Positions 39,315-48,214 of a stretch of DNA of 64,000 bases are shown here, piece after piece. Positions within the stretch are counted from its first letter, which is position 1, and every line of letters begins with the position of its first letter. The position numbers and the translations under genes were made by a program. Source of the stretch: an uncultured bacterium (lineage in GTDB: Bacteria > Acidobacteriota > Aminicenantia > Aminicenantales > Saccharicenantaceae); NCBI GenBank assembly GCA_937920515.1, contig CALEUG010000004.1:248001-312000 (forward strand), in the 5' to 3' direction. A model generated the notes under the pieces. The model saw only the letters and a program-made list of their open reading frames with translations. It made no database searches and was not told the origin of the DNA.

Positions 39315-39887
39315 ATGGACGAAAACCAGGCTGTCAGACTGGCCCAGCAGGGAGACCAGGAGGCTTTTTCCATGCTGGTGAAAGCCTACCAGAATCGGGT
39401 CTTCGGACTGGCCGTCAACGTGGTTCACAACCGCGAGACCGCCGACGACCTGGCCCAGGAGATATTCCTGAAGGCCTATCTCTCCCTTTCGAAATTCAGG
39501 TTTGAATCGGAGTTTGGCACCTGGCTTTACCAGATTGCCATCAATCACATCCGGGATTACCTCAGGAAGCATAAAAAGGAGAAAAATGAACTGAGACTGG
39601 AAGACATCCCGGAACCCGGTTTGCCGGAAAAGGAGGCCTCCCTGCAGCTGGCCGAACAGCAGGAGGCCGAAAGGCGCAAGAAGCTACTGCGTCAGAAACT
39701 GGAAGAAATGCCGGATAAATATCGTCTAATATTATCCTTGAGAGACATCCAGGGTCTGAGTTATGAGGAAATAGGGAAGATATTGAAAATATCGCCGGGG
39801 ACGGTTGATTCCCGGCTGCACCGGGCAAGAAGGCTTTTAAGAAAAAAATTGGCTCCCTTTCTGAGCCAGGGAGGAGGACGACCATGA
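39315..39887 (+). CDS. ECF sigma factor (RpoE-like)
   Basis: A 190-residue sigma factor. Region 2 (about 10-85) includes YQNRVFGLAVNVVHNRETADDLAQEIFLKAYLSLSKF (seen as NRETADDLAQEIFLKAY) and FGTWLYQIAINHIRDYLRK. Region 4 (about 125-180) has LPDKYR-like MPDKYRLILSLRDIQGLSYEEIGKILKIS (as GLSYEEIGKILKISPGTV) and SRLHRARRLLRKKL. It overlaps the anti-sigma gene by 4 bases, the usual stoichiometric arrangement. It heads an operon of sensor and efflux genes, its probable regulon. Confidence 0.93.
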   Translation: MDENQAVRLAQQGDQEAFSMLVKAYQNRVFGLAVNVVHNRETADDLAQEIFLKAYLSLSKFRFESEFGTWLYQIAINHIRDYLRKHKKEKNELRLEDIPEPGLPEKEASLQLAEQQEAERRKKLLRQKLEEMPDKYRLILSLRDIQGLSYEEIGKILKISPGTVDSRLHRARRLLRKKLAPFLSQGGGRP

Positions 39888-40381
39888 ATTGTCATCGGGC
39901 CGAGAAATTGATTTCCCGGCTGGTGGACGGCCGGCTGGAAGCCGGAACCGCCGCCAGGCTGGAAGAACATCTCCGGGTCTGTCCTGCCTGCGCTCAATTG
40001 CTGGCTGATTACCGGCAGATGAAATCCATGATGTCAGAGCTGCTACTTCCGGAAACTGAGCCTCTTCCCTATTTTGAGCAGAGACTCAGGGCCAGGCTCC
40101 AGTCCGAAAACAAGCCTTCTCTCTGGGCTGTGGTGGAAAGATGGTATGCCGCGGCTGTGCCGGTTTTCCTGGTGGTGGCCATGGTCCTGGTGGGCATTCT
40201 GTTCCTGGCCCAGCCGGCTGAAATTCAGCTGAGTCAATCTGAGTTGCTCCTGTTCCAGGGACAGAGCCCCCTCAACGAAACCAGGCCCATTTTTGATGCC
40301 CAGAGACCGGAGGACCGGCAGCTGCAACTGCTTTTTGCCGGCCTGGACAGCCAGGAAGTTGTCAGGAGAGGCAAACAATGA
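39884..40381 (+). CDS. Zinc-finger anti-sigma factor
   Basis: A 165-residue membrane-anchored anti-sigma. The N-terminal zf-HC2/ZAS domain has C3-H4 and H29xxxC33xxC36 (EEHLRVCPACAQLL), a helical linker, one transmembrane helix (about 90-108, VPVFLVVAMVLVGILFLA) and a short periplasmic tail. It overlaps the sigma gene and the Spy-like gene by 4 bases each, so all three should be made in fixed ratio. Confidence 0.9.
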   Translation: MNCHRAEKLISRLVDGRLEAGTAARLEEHLRVCPACAQLLADYRQMKSMMSELLLPETEPLPYFEQRLRARLQSENKPSLWAVVERWYAAAVPVFLVVAMVLVGILFLAQPAEIQLSQSELLLFQGQSPLNETRPIFDAQRPEDRQLQLLFAGLDSQEVVRRGKQ

Positions 40382-40815
40382 ACAATAAGTATAAGCTCTG
40401 GGTGACACTGTCGCTCATAGCCGTGTTTATTCTGGGTGTGGCCGTGGGCGTTTTCGGAGACAGGTGGTGTCTGGAAAAGAAGAAGCCGGTGCCCAAGCAG
40501 AGACAGGAACCCTTTCCCACCCTGGAGGTGATCTCTAAGGAGCTGCAGCTCACCCCTGAACAGGAAGAGAAAATACGGGAAGTCTTCAAGCGCAGCGAGG
40601 AAAGGTTTCAGGCTTTCAGGAAAGACGTCCATGCCCGCCTGACCGAACTGCGTGAACAGCTCAAGACCGAGATGGACGAGGTGTTCACCCCGGAACAGGA
40701 AAAGAAAATGCAGGAGTTAATGGATAGATACATGCGCCAGCGCAGAAGGGCTACTCCCGAGCGGCGTAATGATACATCACCGACTCCCCCGGAAAAGGAG
40801 AAAAAAGGAGAATGA
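40378..40815 (+). CDS. Spy/CpxP/CnrX-like periplasmic sensor protein
   Basis: A 145-residue protein anchored by one N-terminal helix (about 8-27). The periplasmic part is all helical with two LTxEQ-type motifs: LQLTPEQEEKIREVF near residue 58 and VFTPEQEKKMQELMDRY near 102, the Spy/CpxP (LTxxQ) hallmark. Such proteins sense misfolded envelope proteins or metals and can act on anti-sigma factors (CnrX). A Cys lies at residue 31, near the membrane boundary. The C-terminus is Pro/Lys-rich. Position between the anti-sigma and macA supports a sensor role. Confidence 0.8.
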   Translation: MNNKYKLWVTLSLIAVFILGVAVGVFGDRWCLEKKKPVPKQRQEPFPTLEVISKELQLTPEQEEKIREVFKRSEERFQAFRKDVHARLTELREQLKTEMDEVFTPEQEKKMQELMDRYMRQRRRATPERRNDTSPTPPEKEKKGE

Positions 40816-40817
40816 CG

Positions 40818-42182
40818 ATGAAGAAAAAGACTGGAATCATCAGCCTGGTCGTTGTGGTTATCATAGCCGTGGTTCTTGGGTTCACCCTGTTCAAGAAGAA
40901 TTCCAATAATAAACCCAAGTACCGGCTGGATAAGGTTACCCGCGGCGATATCGAAGCCGTGGTCACCGCCACCGGCACTCTGAACCCGGTGGTTCTGGTT
41001 GAAGTTGGCAGCCAGGTTTCTGGAAAGATTGAAAAAATCTACGTTGATTTTAATTCCAGAGTAAAAAAGGGCGATATTCTGGCTGAACTGGATCAGTCCC
41101 AGCTAAAAGCCAAAATTGAGCAGAATGAATCCAACTACCAGAGTGCTCTGGCTTCTCTGGAGAGGGCCAAGATTGCCCTGGAAATCGCCCGGAAAAAATA
41201 TGAAAGAGCGCTCAGTCTGTTTGAGAAAAACCTGATTTCTTTTGAAGAAAAAGAACAGGCTGAAGCTAATTACCTTCAGGCCAAGTCTGACCTGATTTCA
41301 CAACAGGCGCGCACCGAGCAGGCCAGGTCCCAGCTGGAAGCCAGCAAGGTCGACCTGAGTTACGCCATAATCCGTTCCCCTATTGATGGCGTGGTTATCT
41401 CCAGAAACATCAACGTCGGGCAGACCGTGGCTGCCAGCTTCCAGGCTCCCAAGCTCTTTGAAATTGCCAACGACCTGACCAAGATGGAAGTTGAATGCTT
41501 GGTGGACGAGGCCGACGTGGGCAAGGTCAGAGAGGGCCAGAAGGTAAAGTTTACGGTCGAGTCCTACCCGAATGAAACTTTTAACGGCGTGGTGCGCCAG
41601 GTCCGCTACTCCGCCCAGACGGTGCAGAACGTGGTCAGCTACTCGGCCATCATCGACGTCGACAATTCCAGCCTGAAGCTCCTGCCGGGCATGACTGCCA
41701 CCTGTTCCATAATTGTCGGCGAGGCCAAAAACGTTTTGCGAGTGCCCAACGCTGCCCTGCGGTTTACGCCCAACCTTTCAGCCGAAGAACTTCAGAAGAT
41801 CATGAGGGCGGCCTTTGAAGAAATGGCGGTCCGGCGCCAGCAAACTGGCGGGGAAGCCGCGCCCGGCAGCGGCCAGGCCGGCCAGAGAATGTTCGACCCG
41901 AGCCAGATGGGCCAGAGGGCTGGAATGGGTGGCGGCCAGGCCGGCCAGAGCGGCCAGCGTCGCCAGCCTTCCCGGGTCTGGATGCTGGACGGGAAAGGTA
42001 ATCTTAAGGTGGTTTTTGTGCGGACCGGTGTCAGCGATAATTCCTTTACAGAAATAAAGAGCGATAACCTTAAAGAGGGAGACGAAGTTATTGTTGGGCT
42101 GATAACTGCCACCGGTTCCAGCAGCCGGACCACCCAGCAGGGGCCTCCCGGCGGGAGCTTTTTCATGATGCCGCGAAGGTAA
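40818..42182 (+). CDS. MacA-like efflux periplasmic adaptor
   Basis: A membrane-fusion protein of about 454 residues. N-terminal anchor (about 6-24), biotinyl-lipoyl-like half (VEVGSQVSGKIEKIYVDFNSRVKKGDIL), a coiled-coil hairpin (about 90-175), the second lipoyl half (IIRSPIDGVVISRNINVGQTVAA) and beta-barrel domains. A Gly/Gln-rich insert (about residues 342-385), partly encoded by a 19-bp direct repeat, interrupts the C-terminal membrane-proximal domain. The ATG at 40818 is preferred, with GGAG 7 bases upstream; an ATG at 40812 lies too close. It should bridge the MacB-like transporter and TolC. Confidence 0.92.
   Translation: MKKKTGIISLVVVVIIAVVLGFTLFKKNSNNKPKYRLDKVTRGDIEAVVTATGTLNPVVLVEVGSQVSGKIEKIYVDFNSRVKKGDILAELDQSQLKAKIEQNESNYQSALASLERAKIALEIARKKYERALSLFEKNLISFEEKEQAEANYLQAKSDLISQQARTEQARSQLEASKVDLSYAIIRSPIDGVVISRNINVGQTVAASFQAPKLFEIANDLTKMEVECLVDEADVGKVREGQKVKFTVESYPNETFNGVVRQVRYSAQTVQNVVSYSAIIDVDNSSLKLLPGMTATCSIIVGEAKNVLRVPNAALRFTPNLSAEELQKIMRAAFEEMAVRRQQTGGEAAPGSGQAGQRMFDPSQMGQRAGMGGGQAGQSGQRRQPSRVWMLDGKGNLKVVFVRTGVSDNSFTEIKSDNLKEGDEVIVGLITATGSSSRTTQQGPPGGSFFMMPRR
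41869..41950 (+). repeat. 19-bp direct repeat in the Gly/Gln-rich part of macA-like gene
   Basis: The same 19 bases, beginning GCGGCCAGGCC, occur at 41869-41887 and 41932-41950, encoding GQAGQ-type peptide in the same frame. The pair suggests expansion by slippage or recombination. Confidence 0.8.
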
Positions 42183-42199
42183 CAAAAACAGGTTTTGAC

Positions 42200-42925
42200 A
42201 TGAGCGATAAGATTATCAGACTCGAAAACATCGTCAGGATATACCAGATTGGCGAAAGCCAGGTCCAGGCCCTGCGGGGCATAACCTACAGCGTCAACTA
42301 TTCCGAATTCCTGGCCATCATGGGACCTTCCGGTTCGGGGAAATCCACCCTGATGAGTATCCTGGGTTTGCTCGACCGTCCGACTTCCGGGCAATATTTC
42401 CTGGAAGGGATGGATGTCTCCAGGCTTAGCCGCGATGAGATGGCCGCCATCCGCAACCGGAAGATAGGTTTCGTTTTTCAGAATTTTAACCTTCTCAGCC
42501 GGACCACCGCCCTGGAAAACGTGGAGCTGCCGATGATCTATTCTCACATCAGCAGCAGGGAAGCCAGGGAAAAAGCCATGAAAGCCCTGGCCTCGGTGGG
42601 ACTCAAGGGCTGGGAGCACCACCGGACCAACCAGCTTTCCGGCGGGCAGATGCAGCGAGTGGCCATCGCCCGGGCCCTGGTCAACGACCCCACTTTGATT
42701 CTGGCCGATGAGCCTACGGGGAACCTTGATTCCAGGACCGGAGCCGAAATAATGGATATCTTCTGCCGGTTGAACCAGGAAAGAAACATTACCCTCATTA
42801 TGGTGACCCACGACCCGGTCATCGCTTCCTACGCCAAGCGACGCCTGTACCTGAAAGACGGGCAGATAGTTGGCGAGGAAGTCGCCCCGGGAGCCTGCGA
42901 CCGGGCTCCGGCCAGTGGAGGATGA
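42200..42925 (+). CDS. MacB/LolD-type ABC transporter ATPase
   Basis: A 241-residue ATPase that powers the adjacent permease. Walker A GPSGSGKST near residue 46, Q-loop in VFQNFNLLSRTT, signature LSGGQMQRVAIARAL near 147, Walker B ILADEPTGNLDS near 170 and H-loop in VTHDPVIAS. In E. coli MacB the ATPase and permease are one chain; here they are split as in MacB-like/YvrO-type systems. Confidence 0.95.
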   Translation: MSDKIIRLENIVRIYQIGESQVQALRGITYSVNYSEFLAIMGPSGSGKSTLMSILGLLDRPTSGQYFLEGMDVSRLSRDEMAAIRNRKIGFVFQNFNLLSRTTALENVELPMIYSHISSREAREKAMKALASVGLKGWEHHRTNQLSGGQMQRVAIARALVNDPTLILADEPTGNLDSRTGAEIMDIFCRLNQERNITLIMVTHDPVIASYAKRRLYLKDGQIVGEEVAPGACDRAPASGG

Positions 42926-42926
42926 C

Positions 42927-44153
42927 ATGAAAATTTTAAGAATATTAAGAGTATCGATGAGGGCTCTGGCCCGGAATAAAATGCGCTCCTTCCTGACCAT
43001 TCTGGGAATCATCATCGGAGTGGCCGCGGTTATCGCCATGGTCAGCATCGGAGAGGGTGCCAAGAAAGGCATAGAGGAAAGGTTCGCCTCCATGGGCACC
43101 AACCTGCTCTTCGTTTATCCGGGAAGCAGGAGCATCAGGGGCGTGCAGTCGGGATTCGGCGGCTTCACCAACCTCAAGCCGGACGATGCCAAAGCCATTG
43201 AGGAGCGTTGTGACGCGGTGAAAGCCACTTCTCCTTCTATCAGCACCAGGGCCCAGGTGGTCTACGCCAACAAGAACTGGAATACGCAGATCCAGGGTAC
43301 CGGGGAAAAATTCCCGGAAATCAGGAACTGGAAAGTTGTGGAAGGCGTCTATTTCGACGAATCCCATGTAGCCGCGGCGGCCAAAGTCTGCGTTCTGGGC
43401 AGCCTGGTAAGGCAGAACCTGTTCGAGGACGAAGATCCGGTCGGCAAGACCATCAGAATAAATAAAATTCCCTTTACGGTAATCGGCGTTCTGGAAAGCA
43501 AGGGCGAGCAGGGTGGTTTTTTCAACCGCGATGACATGATTGCTGCGCCTTACACCACGGTCATGCGTCGGTTGAGGGGCGTGGATTACATAAACTCAAT
43601 AGATGTGGCCGCCGTCTCGGCCGACAGGACCGGGGAGGCCCAGAGGCAGATTGAAGAGTTGATGAGGGAAAGGCACCGCATTGCGCCAGGGGCCGAGGAT
43701 GATTTCCAGGTGAGGAATATCGCCGACGTGGCTGAAAGCGCGGCCGAGTCCACCAAGATCATGACCATCCTGCTGGGCTCGATTGCCGGTATATCCCTGA
43801 TAGTGGGCGGCATTGGAATCATGAATATCATGCTGGTTTCGGTAACAGAGCGCATCCGGGAGATAGGAGTTCGCCTGGCCGTCGGAGCCCGCGAAAGAGA
43901 TATCCTGCTGCAGTTTCTGATTGAGGCTGTGGTGCTCAGCGTAACCGGAGGAGTGATTGGCATCATCGTCGGAGTGGGCGCATCCAGGTTGATGAAGTAC
44001 ATCTCGCTTTTTGCCAACATCAACACCATCGTCACCCCCGAGTCCATCATGCTGGCTTTCTTCTTCGCGGCTTCGGTTGGCATTTTCTTCGGATATTACC
44101 CGGCCAGGAAGGCTTCCAAGCTCGACCCGATAGAAGCCCTGCGCTACGAGTAA
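42927..44153 (+). CDS. MacB-type FtsX-family permease
   Basis: About 408 residues: TM1 after a cytoplasmic start (ALARNKMRSFLTILGIIIGVAAVIAMVSIG), a large periplasmic MacB_PCD domain (about 50-270), then three helices with GGIGIMNIMLVSVTERIREIGVRLAVGA and the C-terminal YYPARKASKLDPIEALRYE (all family hallmarks). The ATG at 42927 directly follows the ATPase stop, with GGAGG upstream. With MacA and TolC it would form a tripartite pump or mechanotransmission system for peptides, glycolipids or lipoproteins; the substrate is unknown. Confidence 0.94.
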   Translation: MKILRILRVSMRALARNKMRSFLTILGIIIGVAAVIAMVSIGEGAKKGIEERFASMGTNLLFVYPGSRSIRGVQSGFGGFTNLKPDDAKAIEERCDAVKATSPSISTRAQVVYANKNWNTQIQGTGEKFPEIRNWKVVEGVYFDESHVAAAAKVCVLGSLVRQNLFEDEDPVGKTIRINKIPFTVIGVLESKGEQGGFFNRDDMIAAPYTTVMRRLRGVDYINSIDVAAVSADRTGEAQRQIEELMRERHRIAPGAEDDFQVRNIADVAESAAESTKIMTILLGSIAGISLIVGGIGIMNIMLVSVTERIREIGVRLAVGARERDILLQFLIEAVVLSVTGGVIGIIVGVGASRLMKYISLFANINTIVTPESIMLAFFFAASVGIFFGYYPARKASKLDPIEALRYE

Positions 44154-44208
44154 TCCGGGGAGCCGGACAGGAAAGTAAAATGTTTAACACAGATGACTGG
44201 AGGTCAAC

Positions 44209-45780
44209 ATGAATAAGAGAGCCAGGAGCCTGAGTTTAATCTTGATAGCCATTTTCCTGGTAAGTGCCGGCCTGCAGGCCCAGGAAGAAAAGGTGCTGAG
44301 ATTGACCCTGGAAGAATGCATAGTCAGGACGATGAAGAATAACCTGTCGGTAGCCATCCAGGAACTCAGTCCCGAGCTGGCCGCGGCCAGCCTGTCTAAG
44401 GCCAGAGAAAAATATTATCCGACGCTGTCCTTTAATTTTAACCAGAGAGAGACCAACAGCGCTTCCTATTCCTGGCTGGAGGCGGCCGAAAGCACCCAGA
44501 CCAAGTACAACTCGGTCTCGGGCAGCCTGTCCCAGACTATCCCCTTCGGCGGCAGCTTCAATATCAGTCTGGATTCCTATAAGAACGACACAACTCAGCG
44601 ATTCCAGACCATCAATCCTCGTTACGGCAGCACCCTCCGCTTTGATTTTACCCAGCCCCTGCTGCAGAATTTTGGCTACAACATCAGCCGGAAGGAAATC
44701 ATAATTGCCCGAAACAGCCTGGAAATTTCTCAGGCCCAGCTGGAAAAGGCCCTGATGGATACGATTTATTCGGTGGAACAGGCGTACTGGGCCCTGTCTT
44801 ATGCCATAGATACCCTGGAAGTCAGGCGACAGTCTCTGAAGCTGGCCCGGGAACTTCTGGAGAAAAATAAAAGGTCGGTGGAAATCGGCACCCTGGCCCC
44901 GATTGAAATCCTGAGCGCCCAGTCAGAAGTGGCCACCAGGGAAGCCGACATCATCCAGGCCGAACTGGCCGTAAAAAATGCCGAGGACCAGCTCCGGGTC
45001 CTGATGAACATGAGCCAGGAAGAGGAAAAACAGTATACAGCCATAATTCCCGTTGATAAGCCCCGGTTTGAACAGAAGGCCATCTCGCTCGAAGAGGCCC
45101 TGGCTATTGCTCTGGCTAACCGGCCCGACCTGAGGAGTTCACAGGTCGAGATAAGAAACCAGCAGTTCAATCTGTCAGTTGCCAAAAATCAGGTGCTGCC
45201 GCAGTTAAATCTCAACGCTTCTTACTGGAGCCCGGGCATTTCGGGTGACCGGCTTATTTATCAGAATAACAATCCCCTGACCGGGGTGGTCATAGGCGTA
45301 ATTCCTGGACCCCGGAGCGATTCGATTAAAGATGCCCTTAACTTTAAGTACCAGAACTGGTCCATTGGCCTTAGCCTGAACATTCCGCTGAGCAACGTGG
45401 TGTCCAGGGCCAGCCTGGCCCAGGCCAGGATCAACCTGGAACAGGCCATGCTGAGTTTGAAACAGAAAGAACAGCAGGCTCTTCTTGAAATCAAAACTGC
45501 TCTGCGGGACGTTGAAGCCAACCTGAAAAGAGTCCAGGCCTACCGGGTGGCCCGGGAGCTGCAGGAGCAGAAACTGGCGGCCGAAGAGGAAAAGTTGAAG
45601 GTCGGGCAGAGCACCAACTACACCGTGCTGATGTACCAGAGGGACCTGGCCAACGCCAGGGCTACGGAACTCAAGTCCATCATCGATTACAACATTTCCC
45701 TGGCCAACCTGGAAAGGGCCCTTGGTTTGAGCCTTAAGAACCGCAACATGAAGCTAATTGATTTTACCCTCCTGGATTGA
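44209..45780 (+). CDS. TolC-family outer-membrane efflux protein
   Basis: A 523-residue outer-membrane factor with a signal peptide (to about residue 24, ending LQAQEE). Two helical-hairpin repeats are visible, around residues 160-260 (QLEKALMDTIYSVEQAYWALSYAI) and 400-500 (SLAQARINLEQAMLSLKQKEQQALLEI, as ARINLEQAMLSLKQ). GGAGG lies before the ATG. It completes the MacAB tripartite system. Its TGA overlaps the likely TTG start of the next gene. Confidence 0.93.
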   Translation: MNKRARSLSLILIAIFLVSAGLQAQEEKVLRLTLEECIVRTMKNNLSVAIQELSPELAAASLSKAREKYYPTLSFNFNQRETNSASYSWLEAAESTQTKYNSVSGSLSQTIPFGGSFNISLDSYKNDTTQRFQTINPRYGSTLRFDFTQPLLQNFGYNISRKEIIIARNSLEISQAQLEKALMDTIYSVEQAYWALSYAIDTLEVRRQSLKLARELLEKNKRSVEIGTLAPIEILSAQSEVATREADIIQAELAVKNAEDQLRVLMNMSQEEEKQYTAIIPVDKPRFEQKAISLEEALAIALANRPDLRSSQVEIRNQQFNLSVAKNQVLPQLNLNASYWSPGISGDRLIYQNNNPLTGVVIGVIPGPRSDSIKDALNFKYQNWSIGLSLNIPLSNVVSRASLAQARINLEQAMLSLKQKEQQALLEIKTALRDVEANLKRVQAYRVARELQEQKLAAEEEKLKVGQSTNYTVLMYQRDLANARATELKSIIDYNISLANLERALGLSLKNRNMKLIDFTLLD

Positions 45781-47987
45781 AAGCAGGCCAAAACCCCTTG
45801 AGACAGGGAAGATATCTGCCCGGTCTTTTCGTGCTGAACATTCTTATTCTGTTTGCGGTCGTCTACCCGGCTTTCAGCCTCCAGAAAGAGCAGGCGGTGC
45901 AGCCGGGGTTTATGCCCGGAGCTCCCCGAATTGATGGGGAGCTGGGCAATCCTGAGTGGGAGGCGGCTGCCGTCATCACCGATTTCGTCCAGTACGAACC
46001 ACAGGAAGGCGCGGCTCCCACGGAAAAGACCACCGTTTACCTGGGCTATGATAGGCATAATCTCTACATCGCTTTTGATTGCCACGATTCCCGTCCGGAA
46101 GCCATTCGCTGCACCCTGTGCCAGAGAGACAGGGTCCAGGGAGACGATGCAGTCTATGTCTACCTGGACACATTTAACGACCGACGCCGGGCTTTCGTTT
46201 TTGTGGCCAATCCCCGCGGGGTGCAGGTCGACGGAATCTACGTGGAAGCCAATCCCCGCCGCCACCGCGGCCGGGCCGAGAGCTTCGACCGGATAGACCG
46301 CAACTGGAACGGCTATTTCCAGTCGGCAGCCAGAATTACCGACCGCGGCTATGTGGTAGAAATGGCCATTCCCTTCAAAAGCCTGAGGTTTCCCAACAAG
46401 AATGTTCAGACCTGGGGACTGATCCTTCGCCGGCAGATTCCACGTAAAAACGAAGACCTGTACTGGCCGGCGCGCTCCCGTGCCATCAACGGGCTGCTGG
46501 TCCAGGCCGGTCAGTTGAGCCTGAACCAGAGCCTGGTGCGTGGCAAGAACCTGGAGCTGATGCCGACAGTGGTGGGCAGCAAGGCCCTGGGCCAGGAATT
46601 CCAGCCGGAGATAGGGGCCAATATCAAGTACGGCATCACTTCAGATCTAACCGCCGACCTGGCCCTCAATCCCGATTTCAGCCAGATTGAAGCCGACATT
46701 CCCCAGAACGAGGTCAACCAGCGCTACCCGCTGTATTATCCCGAAAAAAGACCATTCTTCCTGGAAGGCAAGGATATCTTTGATACACCGTTTGAATTAC
46801 TTTATTCGCGAAAGATAGTCTCTCCGGTCTGGGCCGCCAAGTTAACAGGAAAAATAAAAAACACCAGCTTCGGGGTGATGTCAGCCCTGGATGACCGGCC
46901 GGCCGGGATAGAAATACCGGGCGCTTCCCCGCTGGATGTAAACTCATCCTACCGTTCACTGAACAGCGTTCTGCGCCTGCGGCAGGACCTCTATTCAGAG
47001 TCCTACCTCGGCTTTATCGCCTCCGGCAAAGAAATGGGAATGACCGGCTCTTCGATTTTTTCAGATTACAATCGCCTGGCCGCTATTGACGGACAATTCA
47101 AAATTTCTCAGACCAACCGGCTGGCCTTTCAACTGGCCGGGTCCCTCAGCCGGGTGGAAGAAATCAAGACCGTTATGGCCCCGGCCTGGCATTTCGGTTT
47201 TAACCACCAGGACCGGCATCTTAACTATTCCCTGGACTGGTTCAGCATCCATCCCGAATTTGAGGCCGGGCTCGGCTTTCTTCGCCGCAAGGATATTCAT
47301 TCTCTAAATGCCCGGGCCGGGTATGCCTTTCTTCCCGGGAATGACTACATAATCTCTGTTACCCCGTCAATCTCCTACCGCCGGGTTTATGACTACAGCT
47401 GGGTTTTGACCGACGAGGATATGGACCTGTCGCTCATGGTCAGCGGCTGGCGGCAGACGTTTATATTTATGAACTACAGCAACACCTTCGAAAAATACAA
47501 CGGGGTCGACCTCAAGCCCAGGCAATTCCGGTTCACGGTTTTTTCGGCCCCGCTGGGGTGGCTGAGTGGTCGGATTTCTGGCCGCACCGGCAGCTCCATT
47601 TACTATGACGAACTGCCCTACCTCGGATTCAGTAATTCACTGGAAGGAGAGATAAATTTCCGTCCGGTGCAGAATCTGGTGGCCTCCCTCAGGCTGGAAG
47701 ACCTTAATTTTTACGAATACCGGGGTGGTCCTAAAGTCTACCGGGTAACCATTTTGAGCCAGAGGATTAATTTCCAGTTTAACCGGGGGTTGTTTCTGAG
47801 AGCGATTACTGATTACGACAGTTATTACAAGAAAATATACCTGAGCGGTCTTCTGGGCTACGAGCTAAACCCGGGCACCTGCTTTTATCTCGGTATGGAG
47901 GACCACCGGAAACGACTTGGATCCGACCGCTACCAGTTGACCGGGCGGTATTATTTCATCAAGTTCTCCTACTGGTGGAGGGTTTGA
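45777..47987 (+). CDS. DUF5916 protein: carbohydrate-binding-like domain plus beta-barrel
   Basis: A 736-residue outer-membrane protein. After a signal peptide comes a CBM9/DOMON-like domain (about 45-210; IDGELGNPEWEAAAVITDF, YLGYDRHNLYIAF, VYVYLDTFNDRRRAFVF). Then comes DUF5916 sequence with NPDFSQIEADIPQNEVNQRYPLYYPEKRPFFLEG (seen as NPDFSQIEAD and YYPEKRPFFLEG) and alternating beta strands to a terminal aromatic residue. The probable start is TTG at 45777, overlapping the TolC stop (TTGA); no SD is clear. The function is unknown; co-transcription with an efflux system suggests an envelope role. Confidence 0.85.
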   Translation: MKAGQNPLRQGRYLPGLFVLNILILFAVVYPAFSLQKEQAVQPGFMPGAPRIDGELGNPEWEAAAVITDFVQYEPQEGAAPTEKTTVYLGYDRHNLYIAFDCHDSRPEAIRCTLCQRDRVQGDDAVYVYLDTFNDRRRAFVFVANPRGVQVDGIYVEANPRRHRGRAESFDRIDRNWNGYFQSAARITDRGYVVEMAIPFKSLRFPNKNVQTWGLILRRQIPRKNEDLYWPARSRAINGLLVQAGQLSLNQSLVRGKNLELMPTVVGSKALGQEFQPEIGANIKYGITSDLTADLALNPDFSQIEADIPQNEVNQRYPLYYPEKRPFFLEGKDIFDTPFELLYSRKIVSPVWAAKLTGKIKNTSFGVMSALDDRPAGIEIPGASPLDVNSSYRSLNSVLRLRQDLYSESYLGFIASGKEMGMTGSSIFSDYNRLAAIDGQFKISQTNRLAFQLAGSLSRVEEIKTVMAPAWHFGFNHQDRHLNYSLDWFSIHPEFEAGLGFLRRKDIHSLNARAGYAFLPGNDYIISVTPSISYRRVYDYSWVLTDEDMDLSLMVSGWRQTFIFMNYSNTFEKYNGVDLKPRQFRFTVFSAPLGWLSGRISGRTGSSIYYDELPYLGFSNSLEGEINFRPVQNLVASLRLEDLNFYEYRGGPKVYRVTILSQRINFQFNRGLFLRAITDYDSYYKKIYLSGLLGYELNPGTCFYLGMEDHRKRLGSDRYQLTGRYYFIKFSYWWRV

Positions 47988-48067
47988 ATAAGCCAGCCGG
48001 GGGCCCGGTTGAACCCGACTGTTAGCCATTTCATAAAGAGCTCCCGAAACCCCACTTCCCGGGCTGA

Positions 48068-48087
48068 TCAGGCCTGGACAGGCCTGA
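48068..48087. terminator. Possible bidirectional hairpin between convergent genes
   Basis: TCAGGCCT (48068-48075), loop GGAC, AGGCCTGA (48080-48087): a perfect 8-bp stem in the 227-base gap between the DUF5916 gene and cusA-like gene. No good T-run follows (only TTTT after 10 bases), so termination is uncertain. A second long-range pair, CCACGGG (48137-48143) and CCCGTGG (48186-48192), encloses an ATGC/GCAT stem. Confidence 0.4.
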
Positions 48088-48214
48088 ACCAAATAGCTTT
48101 TACTGTTCTGATTGCCAGAAGCTCCGGCCTGCCAGGCCACGGGTTGCAGAACGCTTCGGATGCCGGGACGGTAGCATTGCCAGGTCCCGTGGTTTGCCTT
48201 CATAAGCTTGAGTT

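Noticed and set aside
41792-43102. 436-codon open frame on the minus strand across macA/macB genes
   Set aside because: Antisense shadow of three well-recognised genes (MacA, ATPase, FtsX permease); its translation has no family features.
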